Source of the DNA: CAZYBG01 sp964645155
Lineage (GTDB): Bacteria > Pseudomonadota > Alphaproteobacteria > Rhodobacterales > Rhodobacteraceae
Length of the DNA: 47,318 nt
NCBI GenBank assembly: GCA_964645155.1
Contig: CAZYBG010000017.1
Span: 1-47,318 of the forward strand
Direction: 5' to 3'
Positions 7,712 to 16,331 of the stretch are shown piece after piece (positions within the stretch are counted from its first letter, which is position 1; every line of letters begins with the position of its first letter). The notes under the pieces were generated by a model. It worked only from the letters and a program-made list of their open reading frames with translations, was not told the DNA's origin and did no database searches. A program made the translations under genes and the position numbers.

Positions 7712-8428
7712 TTGGACAATGCGATCTATACGACGCTCGGGCGGCAGTCGGGGCTGCTGCGCGAGATGCAGGTCATCGCCAACAACATCGCCAACGTCTC
7801 GACGACGGGCTACCGGCGCGAGGCGGTGGTGTTCGCAGAGCACGTCTCGTCGCTCGAGGACGGCGGTCCCTCGCTCTCCATGGCAAACGGCACCGGGCGC
7901 GCGACCGACGATCGCCAGGGCCCGCTGTCGCGGACCAACGCGACGTTCGACTTCGCGATCGAGGGCGAGGGCTTCTTCCTCCTGCTGACGCCGGAGGGCG
8001 AGCGGCTCAGCCGCGCAGGGTCGTTCGGCCCGACAGCGGAGGGCGAGCTCGCCGCGCCCGACGGCGCCCGCCTGCTCGACCTCGGCGGCGCGCCGATCTT
8101 CGTGCCGCCCGACGCGCGCACGATCACCCTCGCTCCCGACGGCACCCTTGCCGCCGACGGACAGCCGATTGCGCAGGTCGGGGTGTTCCGCCCGGTCGAC
8201 CCGCTGGCGATATCGCGCGAGCACGGCACCCGCTTCGAGAGCCGCGAGGGCTGGGAGCCGATCGAGGAACCGAAGCTGCTGCAGGGGTTCGTCGAGGGCT
8301 CGAACGTCGCCGCCGTGACCGAGATGGCGCGGATGATCGAGGTGCAGCGATCCTACGAGCTCGGGCAATCCTTCCTCGACAGCGAGGACGAACGGATTCG
8401 CGCCTTCCTGCGCAGCTTCGGGCGCTGA
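7712..8428 (+). CDS. flgF: FlgF, proximal rod protein
   Basis: A 238-residue FlgF. The N-terminal VIANNIANVSTTGYRRE motif (about residues 24-40), the FDFAIEGEGFFLL segment and the C-terminal EMARMIEVQRSYELGQSFLDSEDERI block are all present. The start is a TTG at 7712, seven bases after GGGAGG. No ATG upstream is suitable because fliQ ends three bases earlier. The order FlgF then FlgG matches the proximal-to-distal order of the rod. Confidence 0.95.
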   Translation: MDNAIYTTLGRQSGLLREMQVIANNIANVSTTGYRREAVVFAEHVSSLEDGGPSLSMANGTGRATDDRQGPLSRTNATFDFAIEGEGFFLLLTPEGERLSRAGSFGPTAEGELAAPDGARLLDLGGAPIFVPPDARTITLAPDGTLAADGQPIAQVGVFRPVDPLAISREHGTRFESREGWEPIEEPKLLQGFVEGSNVAAVTEMARMIEVQRSYELGQSFLDSEDERIRAFLRSFGR

Positions 8429-8441
8429 GAGGGACCAGAGA

Positions 8442-9227
8442 ATGCGTGCACTTGCAATCGCCGCGACCGGCATGTCGGCCCAGGCCGCCCGTGTCGAGGT
8501 CATATCGAACAACCTCGCGAACATGAGCACGACCGGCTACAATGCCCGCCGCGCCGAGTTCGCCGACCTGCACTACCAGCAGGTAACCCGCGCCGGCACG
8601 CTCACCGCGGGCGACGGCACCCAGGTTCCGACCGGCGTTCAGGTCGGGCTCGGCGTCCGGCCGACCGCCGTCTCCATCGTCGCGGCGCAAGGCACGCTCT
8701 CGGCCACCGGAGGCGACCTCGACGTCGCGATCGAAGGGCATGGCTACATCGAGGTCGCGCTGCCTGCCGGCCTGTCGGCCTACACCCGCGACGGTGGCCT
8801 CAAGCGCTCGGCCGACGGCCTCGTCGTCACGTCCGATGGCCATCCGGTCGTGCCCGACATCACCATTCCTTCCGATGCACGCAGTCTGTCGATCAGCGCC
8901 GATGGCGAGGTCTATGCCTACTTCAACGACCGGGTGGAGCCGGAGCTGCTCGGCCAGCTCACGCTGGCCGCGTTCCCGAACGAGAAGGGGCTGGAGGCGA
9001 TCGGCTCCAACCTCTTCCTCGAAACGGCCGCGTCCGGCACGCCGCTGGTCTCGGTTCCGGGAACCGACGGCCTTGGGACCTTGCGGCAGGGTTATCTGGA
9101 GGAAAGCTCGGTCGACGCCGTGAAGGAACTGACCGAACTCATCGAGGCACAGCGCGGCTACGAGCTGAACGCCAAGGTCATCACGGCGGCCGACCAGATG
9201 CTCGGCGCCACGACGCAGATCCGCTGA
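8442..9227 (+). CDS. flgG: FlgG, distal rod protein
   Basis: A 261-residue distal rod protein of normal length. It begins MRALAIAATGMSAQAARVEV with the motif NNLANMSTTGYNARR near residues 24-38. It then shows DLDVAIEGHGYIEV and the closing helix YLEESSVDAVKELTELIEAQRGYE, followed by NAKVITAADQMLG, all as in canonical FlgG. The stop overlaps the flgA start by one base, suggesting coupling to the P-ring chaperone gene. Confidence 0.96.
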   Translation: MRALAIAATGMSAQAARVEVISNNLANMSTTGYNARRAEFADLHYQQVTRAGTLTAGDGTQVPTGVQVGLGVRPTAVSIVAAQGTLSATGGDLDVAIEGHGYIEVALPAGLSAYTRDGGLKRSADGLVVTSDGHPVVPDITIPSDARSLSISADGEVYAYFNDRVEPELLGQLTLAAFPNEKGLEAIGSNLFLETAASGTPLVSVPGTDGLGTLRQGYLEESSVDAVKELTELIEAQRGYELNAKVITAADQMLGATTQIR

Positions 9228-9652
9228 TGGTCCGGCTCGCAATCGTTCTTGCCGGCCTGGCCGCCACGCCTGCCCCGGCAGATACGCTCGTCGCTGCGCG
9301 CACGGTCCGCGCGCTGTCGATCATCTCGCCCGGCGATCTCGCGGTGGTGGACGCCGAGGTGCCGGGCGCCCTCACCGATCCCGCCGAAGCCCTTGGGCTC
9401 GAAGCGCGAGCGGTGCTCTACGAAGGCAGGCCGATACGACCCGCGGATGTCGGACCTGCCGCGACGGTCGAGCGCAACGGCCTCGTGGCGCTCGTCTTCC
9501 AGCTCGACGGGCTCACCATAACGGCGGAGGGCCGCGCCCTCGGGCGCGGCGGGCCGGGCGACATCCTGCGCGTGATGAACCTCGCCTCTCGCGCAACCGT
9601 CTCCGGCGTCGTGGCCGCCGACGGGCGCGTCTTCGTCGGCGCCCTGCCATGA
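9227..9652 (+). CDS. flgA: FlgA, P-ring assembly chaperone
   Basis: A 141-residue periplasmic chaperone for P-ring protein FlgI. A short signal peptide (residues 1-19, cleavage near APA-D) is followed by SAF-domain features: the ARTVRALSIISPGDLAVVD segment, the GRPIRPADVG turn, and the late GDILRVMNLASRATVSGVV block with its conserved Arg and Val. It is at the short end for the family, like other alphaproteobacterial FlgA proteins. It sits directly after flgG and before the L-ring gene, while its client flgI is at 25502. Confidence 0.9.
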   Translation: MVRLAIVLAGLAATPAPADTLVAARTVRALSIISPGDLAVVDAEVPGALTDPAEALGLEARAVLYEGRPIRPADVGPAATVERNGLVALVFQLDGLTITAEGRALGRGGPGDILRVMNLASRATVSGVVAADGRVFVGALP

Positions 9653-9672
9653 CAACAAGGACAACCCTCGCA

Positions 9673-10410
9673 ATGACCCCGATCCGCATCGCCGCCCTCG
9701 CCATCACCGCAACCGCGACGCTCGCCTCCTGCGGGCGGCTCGGCGATGTCGGGCGGGCGCCGTCCTTCACCCCGAACACCGAGGGCAACGAGTACTTCGC
9801 GATGACCGCCGGAGGCCTGCCCGAAACGGCGCCGCCCGCGCGAGATGGCGAGGACGCCTCGCTCTGGAACGCGAGCCGCGCGTCGCTCCTCGGCGACCGG
9901 CGCGCGGCGACCCGCGGCGACATCCTGACGGTCGTGATCGAGATCGACGACCGCGCCGAGATCTCGAACAGCACCGAGCGGGCGCGCGACGGCCGCGAGC
10001 GGATGGGCATCCCCTCGCTCCTCGGCATCCCGCAACGCGCCGAGGACGTGCTGCCCGACGGCGCGTCCCTCGATCCCGCGGTCGAGTTCTCGTCGTCCGG
10101 CCGGTTCTCCGGCGAGGGCTCCGTCAGCCGCCGCGAGAAGCTCACGCTGCGGGTGGCCGCGACGGTGATCGAGGTGCTGTCGAACGGCGTGCTGAGGATT
10201 GAGGGCTCACAGGAGGTGCGCGTGAACTTCGAGATGCGCGAGTTGCTGGTCACCGGCTATGTCCGGCCCGAGGACATCTTGCGGCAGAACGAGATCAGCT
10301 ACGACAAGATCGCGGCCGCGCGCATTTCCTATGGCGGGCGCGGACAGATCAGCGACGTGCAGCAGCCACGCTACGGCCAGCAGGCGGCCGACGCGCTGCT
10401 GCCGTTCTGA
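9673..10410 (+). CDS. flgH: FlgH, L-ring lipoprotein
   Basis: A 245-residue outer-membrane L-ring protein. The signal peptide ends in lipobox LASC near residue 20, so Cys20 is the lipidation site. The family segments ASLLGDRRAATRGDILTVVI, SGRFSGEGSVSRREKLTLRV, and IEGSQEVRVNFEMRELLVTGYVRPEDI occur in order (the last two are only partly quoted from longer conserved blocks). The ATG at 9673 is preferred because AAGGA precedes it. An ATG at 9649 overlapping the flgA stop would add eight residues and is also possible. Confidence 0.94.
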   Translation: MTPIRIAALAITATATLASCGRLGDVGRAPSFTPNTEGNEYFAMTAGGLPETAPPARDGEDASLWNASRASLLGDRRAATRGDILTVVIEIDDRAEISNSTERARDGRERMGIPSLLGIPQRAEDVLPDGASLDPAVEFSSSGRFSGEGSVSRREKLTLRVAATVIEVLSNGVLRIEGSQEVRVNFEMRELLVTGYVRPEDILRQNEISYDKIAAARISYGGRGQISDVQQPRYGQQAADALLPF

Positions 10411-10421
10411 GCGCTCGGGAC

Positions 10422-10982
10422 ATGCGTCGCCTCGTGCCAATTATCCTCGCGCTCGCAGGCCTCGCGGGCGGGGTCGCAGCGGGCCTTGCCCTCAGGCCCG
10501 GCAGCGCCGGCGCCGATGCGGCGGCGGGCGCCGACGCCGTCGAAGGCGAAGGTTCGGCCGGCGCGGACGATGCCGCCGCGACGACAGCACAGGTCGACGC
10601 GCAGGGCGGCAGCGGCGCGGCCGCCGCTCACCGGGAGGACGATGCCGACGGTACCGACGGACCCGAGTTCGTGAAGCTCAACAACCAGTTTGTCGTTCCC
10701 GTCGTGCGCGAAGGCCTGGTCCGGTCGCTGGTCGTCCTGTCGATCAGCCTCGAAGTCGCGCCCGGCACCCGCGAAACGGTGTTCGCGACCGAACCGAAGC
10801 TGCGCGACGCGTTCCTGCGCGTGCTGTTCGACCATGCCACTGCCGGCGGGTTCGATGGCGCCTTCACCAGCCCCACGAACCTGCGCACCCTGCGCATGTC
10901 GCTGTCCGAGGCCGCCCATGCCGTGCTCGGCAGCCGGGTCAGCGACGTGCTCATCACGGAGATGGTTCGGCAGGACACCTGA
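10422..10982 (+). CDS. FliL-family protein (second FliL-like gene)
   Basis: A 186-residue protein with a single N-terminal membrane helix (about residues 4-24) and a long Ala/Gly/Asp-rich linker to about residue 75. A periplasmic domain with KLNNQFVVPVV, SLVVLSISLEV, and the helix LRDAFLRVLFDHA follows. This matches the FliL periplasmic fold, which encircles the MotB plug region in stators. It lies at the end of the rod and ring run after flgH. A more canonical fliL is at 21169 beside motA, so the window has two. The role of this copy is unclear, though association with rings or stator is a reasonable inference. Confidence 0.75.
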   Translation: MRRLVPIILALAGLAGGVAAGLALRPGSAGADAAAGADAVEGEGSAGADDAAATTAQVDAQGGSGAAAAHREDDADGTDGPEFVKLNNQFVVPVVREGLVRSLVVLSISLEVAPGTRETVFATEPKLRDAFLRVLFDHATAGGFDGAFTSPTNLRTLRMSLSEAAHAVLGSRVSDVLITEMVRQDT

Positions 10983-10986
10983 CCGG

Positions 10987-11015
10987 CCAGCCCGCCGCGC
11001 GGATCGGCGGGCTGG
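10987..11015. terminator. Hairpin between convergent fliL-like and flhB-side genes
   Basis: A perfect 10-bp inverted repeat (CCAGCCCGCC and GGCGGGCTGG, loop of nine) starts five bases after the fliL-like stop. A second imperfect hairpin follows to about 11040. There is no U-run, but the position between convergent genes favours transcription termination or message-end protection. Confidence 0.5.
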
Positions 11016-11065
11016 TGCCGGGACGCTTGCCGGGCACCGGCGCGACACCCCCTCCGCCGTGCCCG

Positions 11066-11464
11066 CTAGCCGCGCAGCCCACGTGCCGCCCTCCGCCGGG
11101 CGACGGTCCTTGCGGCCGCCGCCGCGTCCTCGCTGATCAGGCGCAGCGCCTCGCTCCGCCCGAAGGCAACGCGCGCGTCCTGAACGGCATTCGCCTCGGC
11201 CACACGCTCTCGGGCGAGGCGCATGTTGAGGGCGACCCGCCGGCGGTCGACCCACGACCCCCAGAGATCGTACACCCGGCCCGCGACGGGGGCCTCCAGC
11301 TCGGCGGCGATGACGTTGACCTGCCGCCGCTGCGCTGCGTCGAGCGCTGCAATCGTTGCGGCCGTCGCGGCGCAGTCGGCCTGTCGCCGTTTCAGGCTCG
11401 CGAGCCGCGCGTCGAGAAGCGCCGCGGCGAGGGCTGCCAGGCGCGCGGCGCCGCGGTCGCTCAT
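11066..11464 (-). CDS. Small helical flagellar protein after flhB (FliJ-like candidate)
   Basis: A 132-residue protein that starts MSDRGAARLA and is almost entirely alpha-helical, with long stretches of Ala, Arg and Glu that could form a coiled coil. A distinctive YDLWGSWVDRRRVALN segment lies near residues 65-80. It overlaps flhB by four bases (ATGA) and ends the export-gate run. FliJ, the coiled-coil stalk of the FliI ATPase, is otherwise not seen in the window. Size, charge and position make this a candidate, but I see no family signature strong enough to name it. Confidence 0.55.
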   Translation of the reverse strand: MSDRGAARLAALAAALLDARLASLKRRQADCAATAATIAALDAAQRRQVNVIAAELEAPVAGRVYDLWGSWVDRRRVALNMRLARERVAEANAVQDARVAFGRSEALRLISEDAAAAARTVARRRAARGLRG

Positions 11465-12552
11465 CGTGCGCCCCGCGGCCGCGCCGCGCGCCGGATCCGT
11501 TCGGCGAACCGGATCGCCGCGGCGACGGCGCGGTAGTGCTCCGGGGCGATCTCGGCGCCGAGCTCCACCGTGGCGTGGATCGCCCGCGCAGTGGGCGGAT
11601 CCCGATGGATCGGAATGCCGGCCTCCGCCGCCATCTCGCGGATCCTGGCCGCGATCTCGTCCACGCCCTTGGCTACGCAGACCGGCGCCGAGCCCCGCGT
11701 GCGCGACCACTTGAGCGCGACGGCATAATGCGTCGGGTTGACGATCACCACGTCGGCCTTCGGGACATCGGCGAGCATCCGGTTCGTCGCGATATCCATG
11801 CCGCGGCGGCGCCGCTCGTGCTTGAGGTGCGGATCGCCATCGCTGTCCTTCGTCTCGTCGCGCAGCTCCTGCAGCGTCATCCGGTTCTGGCGAAGATGCT
11901 CGAAATGCTGCCAGGCATAGTCGAGGGCCGCGATGGCCGCGGTCACCGCGATCACGGGCACGAGGAAGGCTTCGAGAATCAGCGCCAGCTCGGCGATGAC
12001 GGCCGCCGGCGTCAGGACGGCGAGCGCGACGATCCGCGGTGCCTCTCGCGCCAGAAACATCCCGAGCACGATCGAGATCACCACGAGCTTCACCGCACTC
12101 TTGGCAAACTCGAAAAGCCCCTGCCGCCCGAACTTCTGCGCCGCGAGCGCGAGGGGCGAGATCCGCGAGAGCCGGGGCGCGATGTTCTCGCCGGTCACTG
12201 CGACCGCCCTTTGGGCAATGAGCGCCAGCAGCGCCGCGAGCGCCGGGACCAGGAGCCACGGCGCTGCGGCGATGACCGCCGCGCCGAGAAGTCCGCCCGC
12301 CGGTCCGCCGCCACCGTCGAAGAACAGCGGCGCGAGCCGGTCGGGCTGGTCGAGAAACATCAGCGCCGCGAGGCCGAGGCGCTCGGCGCTCCAGGCGCCG
12401 AACACGGTCAGGGCCGCGAAGAGGCCCAGATAGCCGGCAGCCGTGGTCAGGTCCTGCGAGCGGACGATCTGGCCTTTCCGGCGCGCCTCTTCCAGCTTGC
12501 GCGGCGTCGCGTCGTGCGGCTTCTCGGCGCCGCTGTCACCGCCCTCGCTCAT
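11461..12552 (-). CDS. flhB: FlhB, export switch protein
   Basis: A 363-residue inner-membrane protein. The N-terminal EKPHDATPRKLEEARRKGQIVRS signature (residues about 10-32), four hydrophobic helices to about residue 215, and a cytoplasmic domain with the self-cleaving motif NPTH at residues 272-275 identify FlhB. Autocleavage between Asn and Pro switches export from rod-hook to filament substrates, with FliK as trigger. The linker reads GDPHLKHERRRRG, close to the usual form. The ATG at 12552 overlaps the fliR stop by four bases. Confidence 0.96.
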   Translation of the reverse strand: MSEGGDSGAEKPHDATPRKLEEARRKGQIVRSQDLTTAAGYLGLFAALTVFGAWSAERLGLAALMFLDQPDRLAPLFFDGGGGPAGGLLGAAVIAAAPWLLVPALAALLALIAQRAVAVTGENIAPRLSRISPLALAAQKFGRQGLFEFAKSAVKLVVISIVLGMFLAREAPRIVALAVLTPAAVIAELALILEAFLVPVIAVTAAIAALDYAWQHFEHLRQNRMTLQELRDETKDSDGDPHLKHERRRRGMDIATNRMLADVPKADVVIVNPTHYAVALKWSRTRGSAPVCVAKGVDEIAARIREMAAEAGIPIHRDPPTARAIHATVELGAEIAPEHYRAVAAAIRFAERIRRAARPRGAR

Positions 12553-13322
12553 GGGCCGAAGGGCTGCGCGAGGTGCTGGCCGAGCGCCGACCGCCAGGTG
12601 TCGAGCATGACCGGCATGGCGAGTGCAAGAAGGACGAGGCTGCCGAAGGTCAGCGCCGGCGCGCCGACGAAGGAGACCATCAGTTGCGGCATGGCCCGGT
12701 TGATGACGCCGAGCGCGATGTTGTAGACCAGCGCGGCAACGACGAACGGGGCGGCAAGCGCGAACGCGAGCGCAAAGGCGTCCGCCACGCGCGCCACGCC
12801 CCACGCCGCCGCCTGCGCCGCCGCGGGAAGCATCCCGGGCGGAAACGTCTCGTAGGACCGGATCAGCGCCTCGACCACGTGGACATGCAGGTCGGCCATG
12901 ACCGCGAGCGTGATGCCCGCCATCGTCAGCAGGTGGGCGATCGCCGGTTGCGGGTCGATCCCGGCCGTTCCACCGAAGATCTGCGCGAGCGAGGTGGCCT
13001 GGGCGGCGATCGCGCCCGCGCTCTGCAGGGTCATGACGAACAGGCGCAGTCCGATCCCGAGAAGCAGCCCGGCGAGCGCCTCGGCCGCAACGATCGCGAC
13101 GGCATCGGACACCGTCGCCCCGCGCCCGGCAAATTCGGGGGCAATCGCCGGGGCGATGATCGCGGTCAGCGCGACTGCCAGTGCGAGCCGCACCCTTTGC
13201 GGAACGATCTGCTCGCCGAAGGCCGGCAGGAGCGCCAGCAGCGCGCCGACCCGCACGAAGATCGCGAACGCAGCGAACAGCCAGTCCTGCGCGAAGTCGG
13301 CGAATGCGGTCAAGTCGGCCAT
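12549..13322 (-). CDS. fliR: FliR, export gate membrane protein
   Basis: A 257-residue membrane protein with six hydrophobic segments. It begins MADLTAFADFAQDWLFAAFA, includes FVRVGALLALLPAFGEQIVP and the GLRLFVMTLQSAGAIAAQATSLAQ block (partly quoted), and ends with a short cytoplasmic tail. FliR completes the FliP-FliQ-FliR gate. Its start overlaps the flhA stop by one base (TAATG), and its stop overlaps flhB, so flhA-fliR-flhB are translationally coupled. Confidence 0.94.
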   Translation of the reverse strand: MADLTAFADFAQDWLFAAFAIFVRVGALLALLPAFGEQIVPQRVRLALAVALTAIIAPAIAPEFAGRGATVSDAVAIVAAEALAGLLLGIGLRLFVMTLQSAGAIAAQATSLAQIFGGTAGIDPQPAIAHLLTMAGITLAVMADLHVHVVEALIRSYETFPPGMLPAAAQAAAWGVARVADAFALAFALAAPFVVAALVYNIALGVINRAMPQLMVSFVGAPALTFGSLVLLALAMPVMLDTWRSALGQHLAQPFGP

Positions 13323-15412
13323 TACGCCGGCACCAGCCCGACGAGGGCAGGGCGCGCTTCCAGGCCGATCTCCTCGAACGACAGGACCGGCCCGGGAATG
13401 CCCTTGGCCTTGAGCACGGTGCGAAGGAACCGCCGCCGCCGCGTCGACGTGACGAGCGCGGGAGTCGTTCCCTGCTCGCCCGCGCGGGCCATGCGCTCGG
13501 CGATGGCGCGGGCGAGGCGATTGAAATCGTCGGGCGGCAGGGCGACATCCGCCTGCCCGCGGTCGCCGGCCACTTCGTGCTCGGCGAAGGCCGCCTCCCA
13601 TTCGGGCGCAAGCTGCAGGAGCGGGATCGTCCCATCCGGCCTGCGGAGTTCGGCGACCAGCTGGAAGCCGAGCCGATGGCGGACATGCTCGCAGATCGCC
13701 TCGGGCGGCGCGGCCGCGTGGCGAAGCTCGGCGATCGCCTCGATGATCAGCGAGAGGTTGCGGATCGACACCCGCTCGTCGAGGAGCAACCGCAGCACGG
13801 CCAGGAGCGTGTCGATCTGCACCTTCTCCGGGATGAGTTCGTCGAGCATCCGGCGGTTCGCCTCGGCCCGGCTGCGGTCGGAGAGGCTGCACATCTCGTC
13901 GAGAAGGCGCCGGAGCGCCTTGAGGGTCAGGAGGCGCGGCAGGTTGCGCTTGACGATCTCCAGGAGATGCGTGGCGAGAACCTCGGTCGGCGTGACGACG
14001 GTCACCCCGAGCAGCGCGACCTCCTCGCGCGCGTCCTCGGGGATCCAGCGCGCGGGCGCGCCGTACACTGGCTCGCGGACGTCCTCACCCGCCGGCAGTT
14101 CGGCCTCCGTCTCCGATGTCAGCGCGAGCAACGCGTTCGGCCGGACGCGGCTTTGCGCCTGCTCGACACCATGCACCCGCACCGCATAGGTGCCGGCCGC
14201 AAGGTGGGCATTGTCGGTCAGCCGAAGCTCGGGAAGGATCACGCCGTAGGCCTGCGCCACGTGCCGGCGCATGTTGGTGATCCGCGCCTCGAGCCCGATC
14301 GCCGGGTCGAGCACCATCGCGACGAGGTCCGGCGCGAACTCCACGTGAATGTCATCAAGGTCGAGCACATCGCCAATCGGCGCCTCGCGCGGCAGCGGCG
14401 CGGCCGGCGGTTCCGCCGCCGCGCCGGCAGACCTGCCCGGCCGCGCGGCGGTCCGCCAGGCGAGCCAGCCGAGAAGCGCCGCGCCTGCCATGAACGGCAG
14501 GAAGGGGAAGCCGGGCACGACCGCGAACAGCGCCATCAGGAGCGCCACGGTGCCGAGGGCCGCCGGATAGCGCCCGAGCTGGGTTCCGAGCGTCGTCTGC
14601 GTGGCTTCGTCGGACCCGCCGCGGGCCAGCAGCAGCGCCGCGGCGATCGAGATGATGACGGCCGGAATCTGCGATACGAGGCCGTCGCCGACGGTAAGGA
14701 TCGCGTAGGTCTCGAGTGCCCTGCCGATCGGCATGCCGTGGACCACCGTCCCCATGATCAGGCCCATCGCGAGGTTGAGAAGCGTGATCAGCAGGCCGGC
14801 CACCGCATCGCCCTTGACGAACTTCGAGGCGCCGTCGAGCGAACCGAAGAAGGTCGTCTCGGCCTGCTCGCGCTCGCGCCGACGCTTCGCTTCCTGATGG
14901 TCGATCGCGCCGGCCGACATGTCGCTGTCGATGGCGAGCTGCTTGCCCGGCATGGCGTCGAGCGCGAAGCGGGCACCGACCTCGGCCATCCGCCCGGCAC
15001 CCTTGGTGATCACCACGAAATTGACGATCAGCAGCACGCAGAAGACGACGAGGCCGAGGAAGACGTTGCCGCCCATGATGAACATCGCGACGCCCTCGAT
15101 GACATCGCCGGCGGCGTCGGTGCCGGTATGGCCCTCGCCGATGATGAGTTTCGTCGACGAGACGTTGAGCGACAGCCGCAGCACGAGCGAGGCGAGCAGG
15201 ATCGTCGGGAACGACGAGAAGTCGAGCGGCCGCTCGATGAAAAGCGCGATCGTGAAGATCAGGATCGCGAGCGCGAACGAGGCCGCGAGGCCGACATCGA
15301 GGACCCAAGGCGGAACCGGCAGGATCATCATCACGATCACGGCCATCAGCGCAAGCGCGATGCCGACCGTCGGCTGCAGCAGGCTGCGGCGGATCAGGTC
15401 AACCGGCGTCAT
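13322..15412 (-). CDS. flhA: FlhA, export gate protein
   Basis: A 696-residue FlhA of full length. Eight hydrophobic helices fill residues 10-310. The FHIPEP-family cytoplasmic loop is present around residues 140-190, with FALDAMPGKQLAIDSD. The C-terminal cytoplasmic domain (about 345-696) forms the nonameric ring that docks chaperone-substrate complexes. The ATG at 15412 gives MTPVDLIRRSLLQPTVG, and the open frame upstream is shadow coding of the neighbouring gene. The start lies 14 bases inside the upstream transglycosylase gene. Confidence 0.96.
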   Translation of the reverse strand: MTPVDLIRRSLLQPTVGIALALMAVIVMMILPVPPWVLDVGLAASFALAILIFTIALFIERPLDFSSFPTILLASLVLRLSLNVSSTKLIIGEGHTGTDAAGDVIEGVAMFIMGGNVFLGLVVFCVLLIVNFVVITKGAGRMAEVGARFALDAMPGKQLAIDSDMSAGAIDHQEAKRRREREQAETTFFGSLDGASKFVKGDAVAGLLITLLNLAMGLIMGTVVHGMPIGRALETYAILTVGDGLVSQIPAVIISIAAALLLARGGSDEATQTTLGTQLGRYPAALGTVALLMALFAVVPGFPFLPFMAGAALLGWLAWRTAARPGRSAGAAAEPPAAPLPREAPIGDVLDLDDIHVEFAPDLVAMVLDPAIGLEARITNMRRHVAQAYGVILPELRLTDNAHLAAGTYAVRVHGVEQAQSRVRPNALLALTSETEAELPAGEDVREPVYGAPARWIPEDAREEVALLGVTVVTPTEVLATHLLEIVKRNLPRLLTLKALRRLLDEMCSLSDRSRAEANRRMLDELIPEKVQIDTLLAVLRLLLDERVSIRNLSLIIEAIAELRHAAAPPEAICEHVRHRLGFQLVAELRRPDGTIPLLQLAPEWEAAFAEHEVAGDRGQADVALPPDDFNRLARAIAERMARAGEQGTTPALVTSTRRRRFLRTVLKAKGIPGPVLSFEEIGLEARPALVGLVPA

Positions 15413-16331
15413 CGGGGCTCTCCCCGGCGGCCGCCGGATCGGTCTCGATGAAGCGTCGGCCGGTCGTTGCGCCGAGCGGGACCAGCGATCCCAGATTGCC
15501 CGCAGCACCTGATGCTTGGAGGAGCGGGAAGCTGTTGATGCGGGCCGGCGCAGGTGCGGCCGCGCCCGGTTCGGCGATCGCCAGGGCGATATCGGCCGAA
15601 GGGGTCGATGCCGGTGGCGGAGCGCCGTCCAGCCCGGCAAGGATCCGGTCGAACCGCGCGCGGTAGCGTTCGGCGTATCGGGGGGTCCGGGAGTGGTAGG
15701 CGCCGGCAGCCCGGCTCCAGTCGCCGGTCTCACCATGCAGATCAGCCAGAAAGCGGGCCGCGTAGCGCGCGTTGGCCATTGGCTGGAACATCTCTTCGAT
15801 CGACGCGAAGCCCTGTCCGTGCCAGCGGAAGTTGAGCTGGAAGCAGCCGACATCGAAGCTCCGCGCACCGCGGGCGTGATGCCGCTCGACGTAGTCTAGC
15901 GCCTCGGCTTCATCGTCGAACCAGACCCCGGCGCCTTCCATGTTGACGGTCCAGGGCCAGGGCCGCAGAGCGCCCTGGCGGCGCCGCCCGGTTTCGGTCA
16001 GCGAGATCGCCCGCAGGACCTCGACCGGGACGCCGGTCTCGCGCGATGCCTGCGCTGCCGCGGCATCGCACAGAACGGCCGGGTCGGCCGCGGCAGGCGG
16101 CCGCTCGGGCCGCGCCGGGGAAGCGGCAAGGAGCAGCAGCACGGCGAGCGCCGTCGCGGCCGGAATTGCCGGCGACGATCCGCCGGGCGGGGTCGCGCGC
16201 GTGCGGCGCCAGCCGCCCGGGTTGTCCCGGGCTGTTTTGCGCGAAGCCTCACGGCCCGCCGCTTCAGGAAACCGCGCCTCCGGTGCCACGGCTGGCGCGC
16301 ATGGGGTCGGGACGTTCCGGGCATCGTTCAA
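15399..16331 (-). CDS. SLT-type lytic transglycosylase, probably flagellum-specific
   Basis: A protein of up to 310 residues with a membrane or signal segment near residues 57-72 (ALAVLLLLAAS). A transglycosylase SLT fold follows: catalytic Glu in ISLTETGR near residue 112, PWPWTVNMEGAGVWF, the FDVGCFQLNFRWHG motif, and NARYAARFLADLH with YHSRTP. It would cut peptidoglycan to let the rod through. In Rhodobacter sphaeroides a separate transglycosylase (SltF) complements a FlgJ lacking the muramidase domain. FlgJ here also lacks that domain. The long N-terminus before the signal segment suggests the true start may be downstream. The frame overlaps flhA by 14 bases. Confidence 0.8.
   Translation of the reverse strand: MNDARNVPTPCAPAVAPEARFPEAAGREASRKTARDNPGGWRRTRATPPGGSSPAIPAATALAVLLLLAASPARPERPPAAADPAVLCDAAAAQASRETGVPVEVLRAISLTETGRRRQGALRPWPWTVNMEGAGVWFDDEAEALDYVERHHARGARSFDVGCFQLNFRWHGQGFASIEEMFQPMANARYAARFLADLHGETGDWSRAAGAYHSRTPRYAERYRARFDRILAGLDGAPPPASTPSADIALAIAEPGAAAPAPARINSFPLLQASGAAGNLGSLVPLGATTGRRFIETDPAAAGESPDDAG

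Noticed and set aside
11461..13686. A fused FliR-FlhB or longer FlhB protein
   Set aside because: The frame is open upstream only because of high GC; flhB has its own ATG at 12552 and fliR is in a different frame over the same bases.
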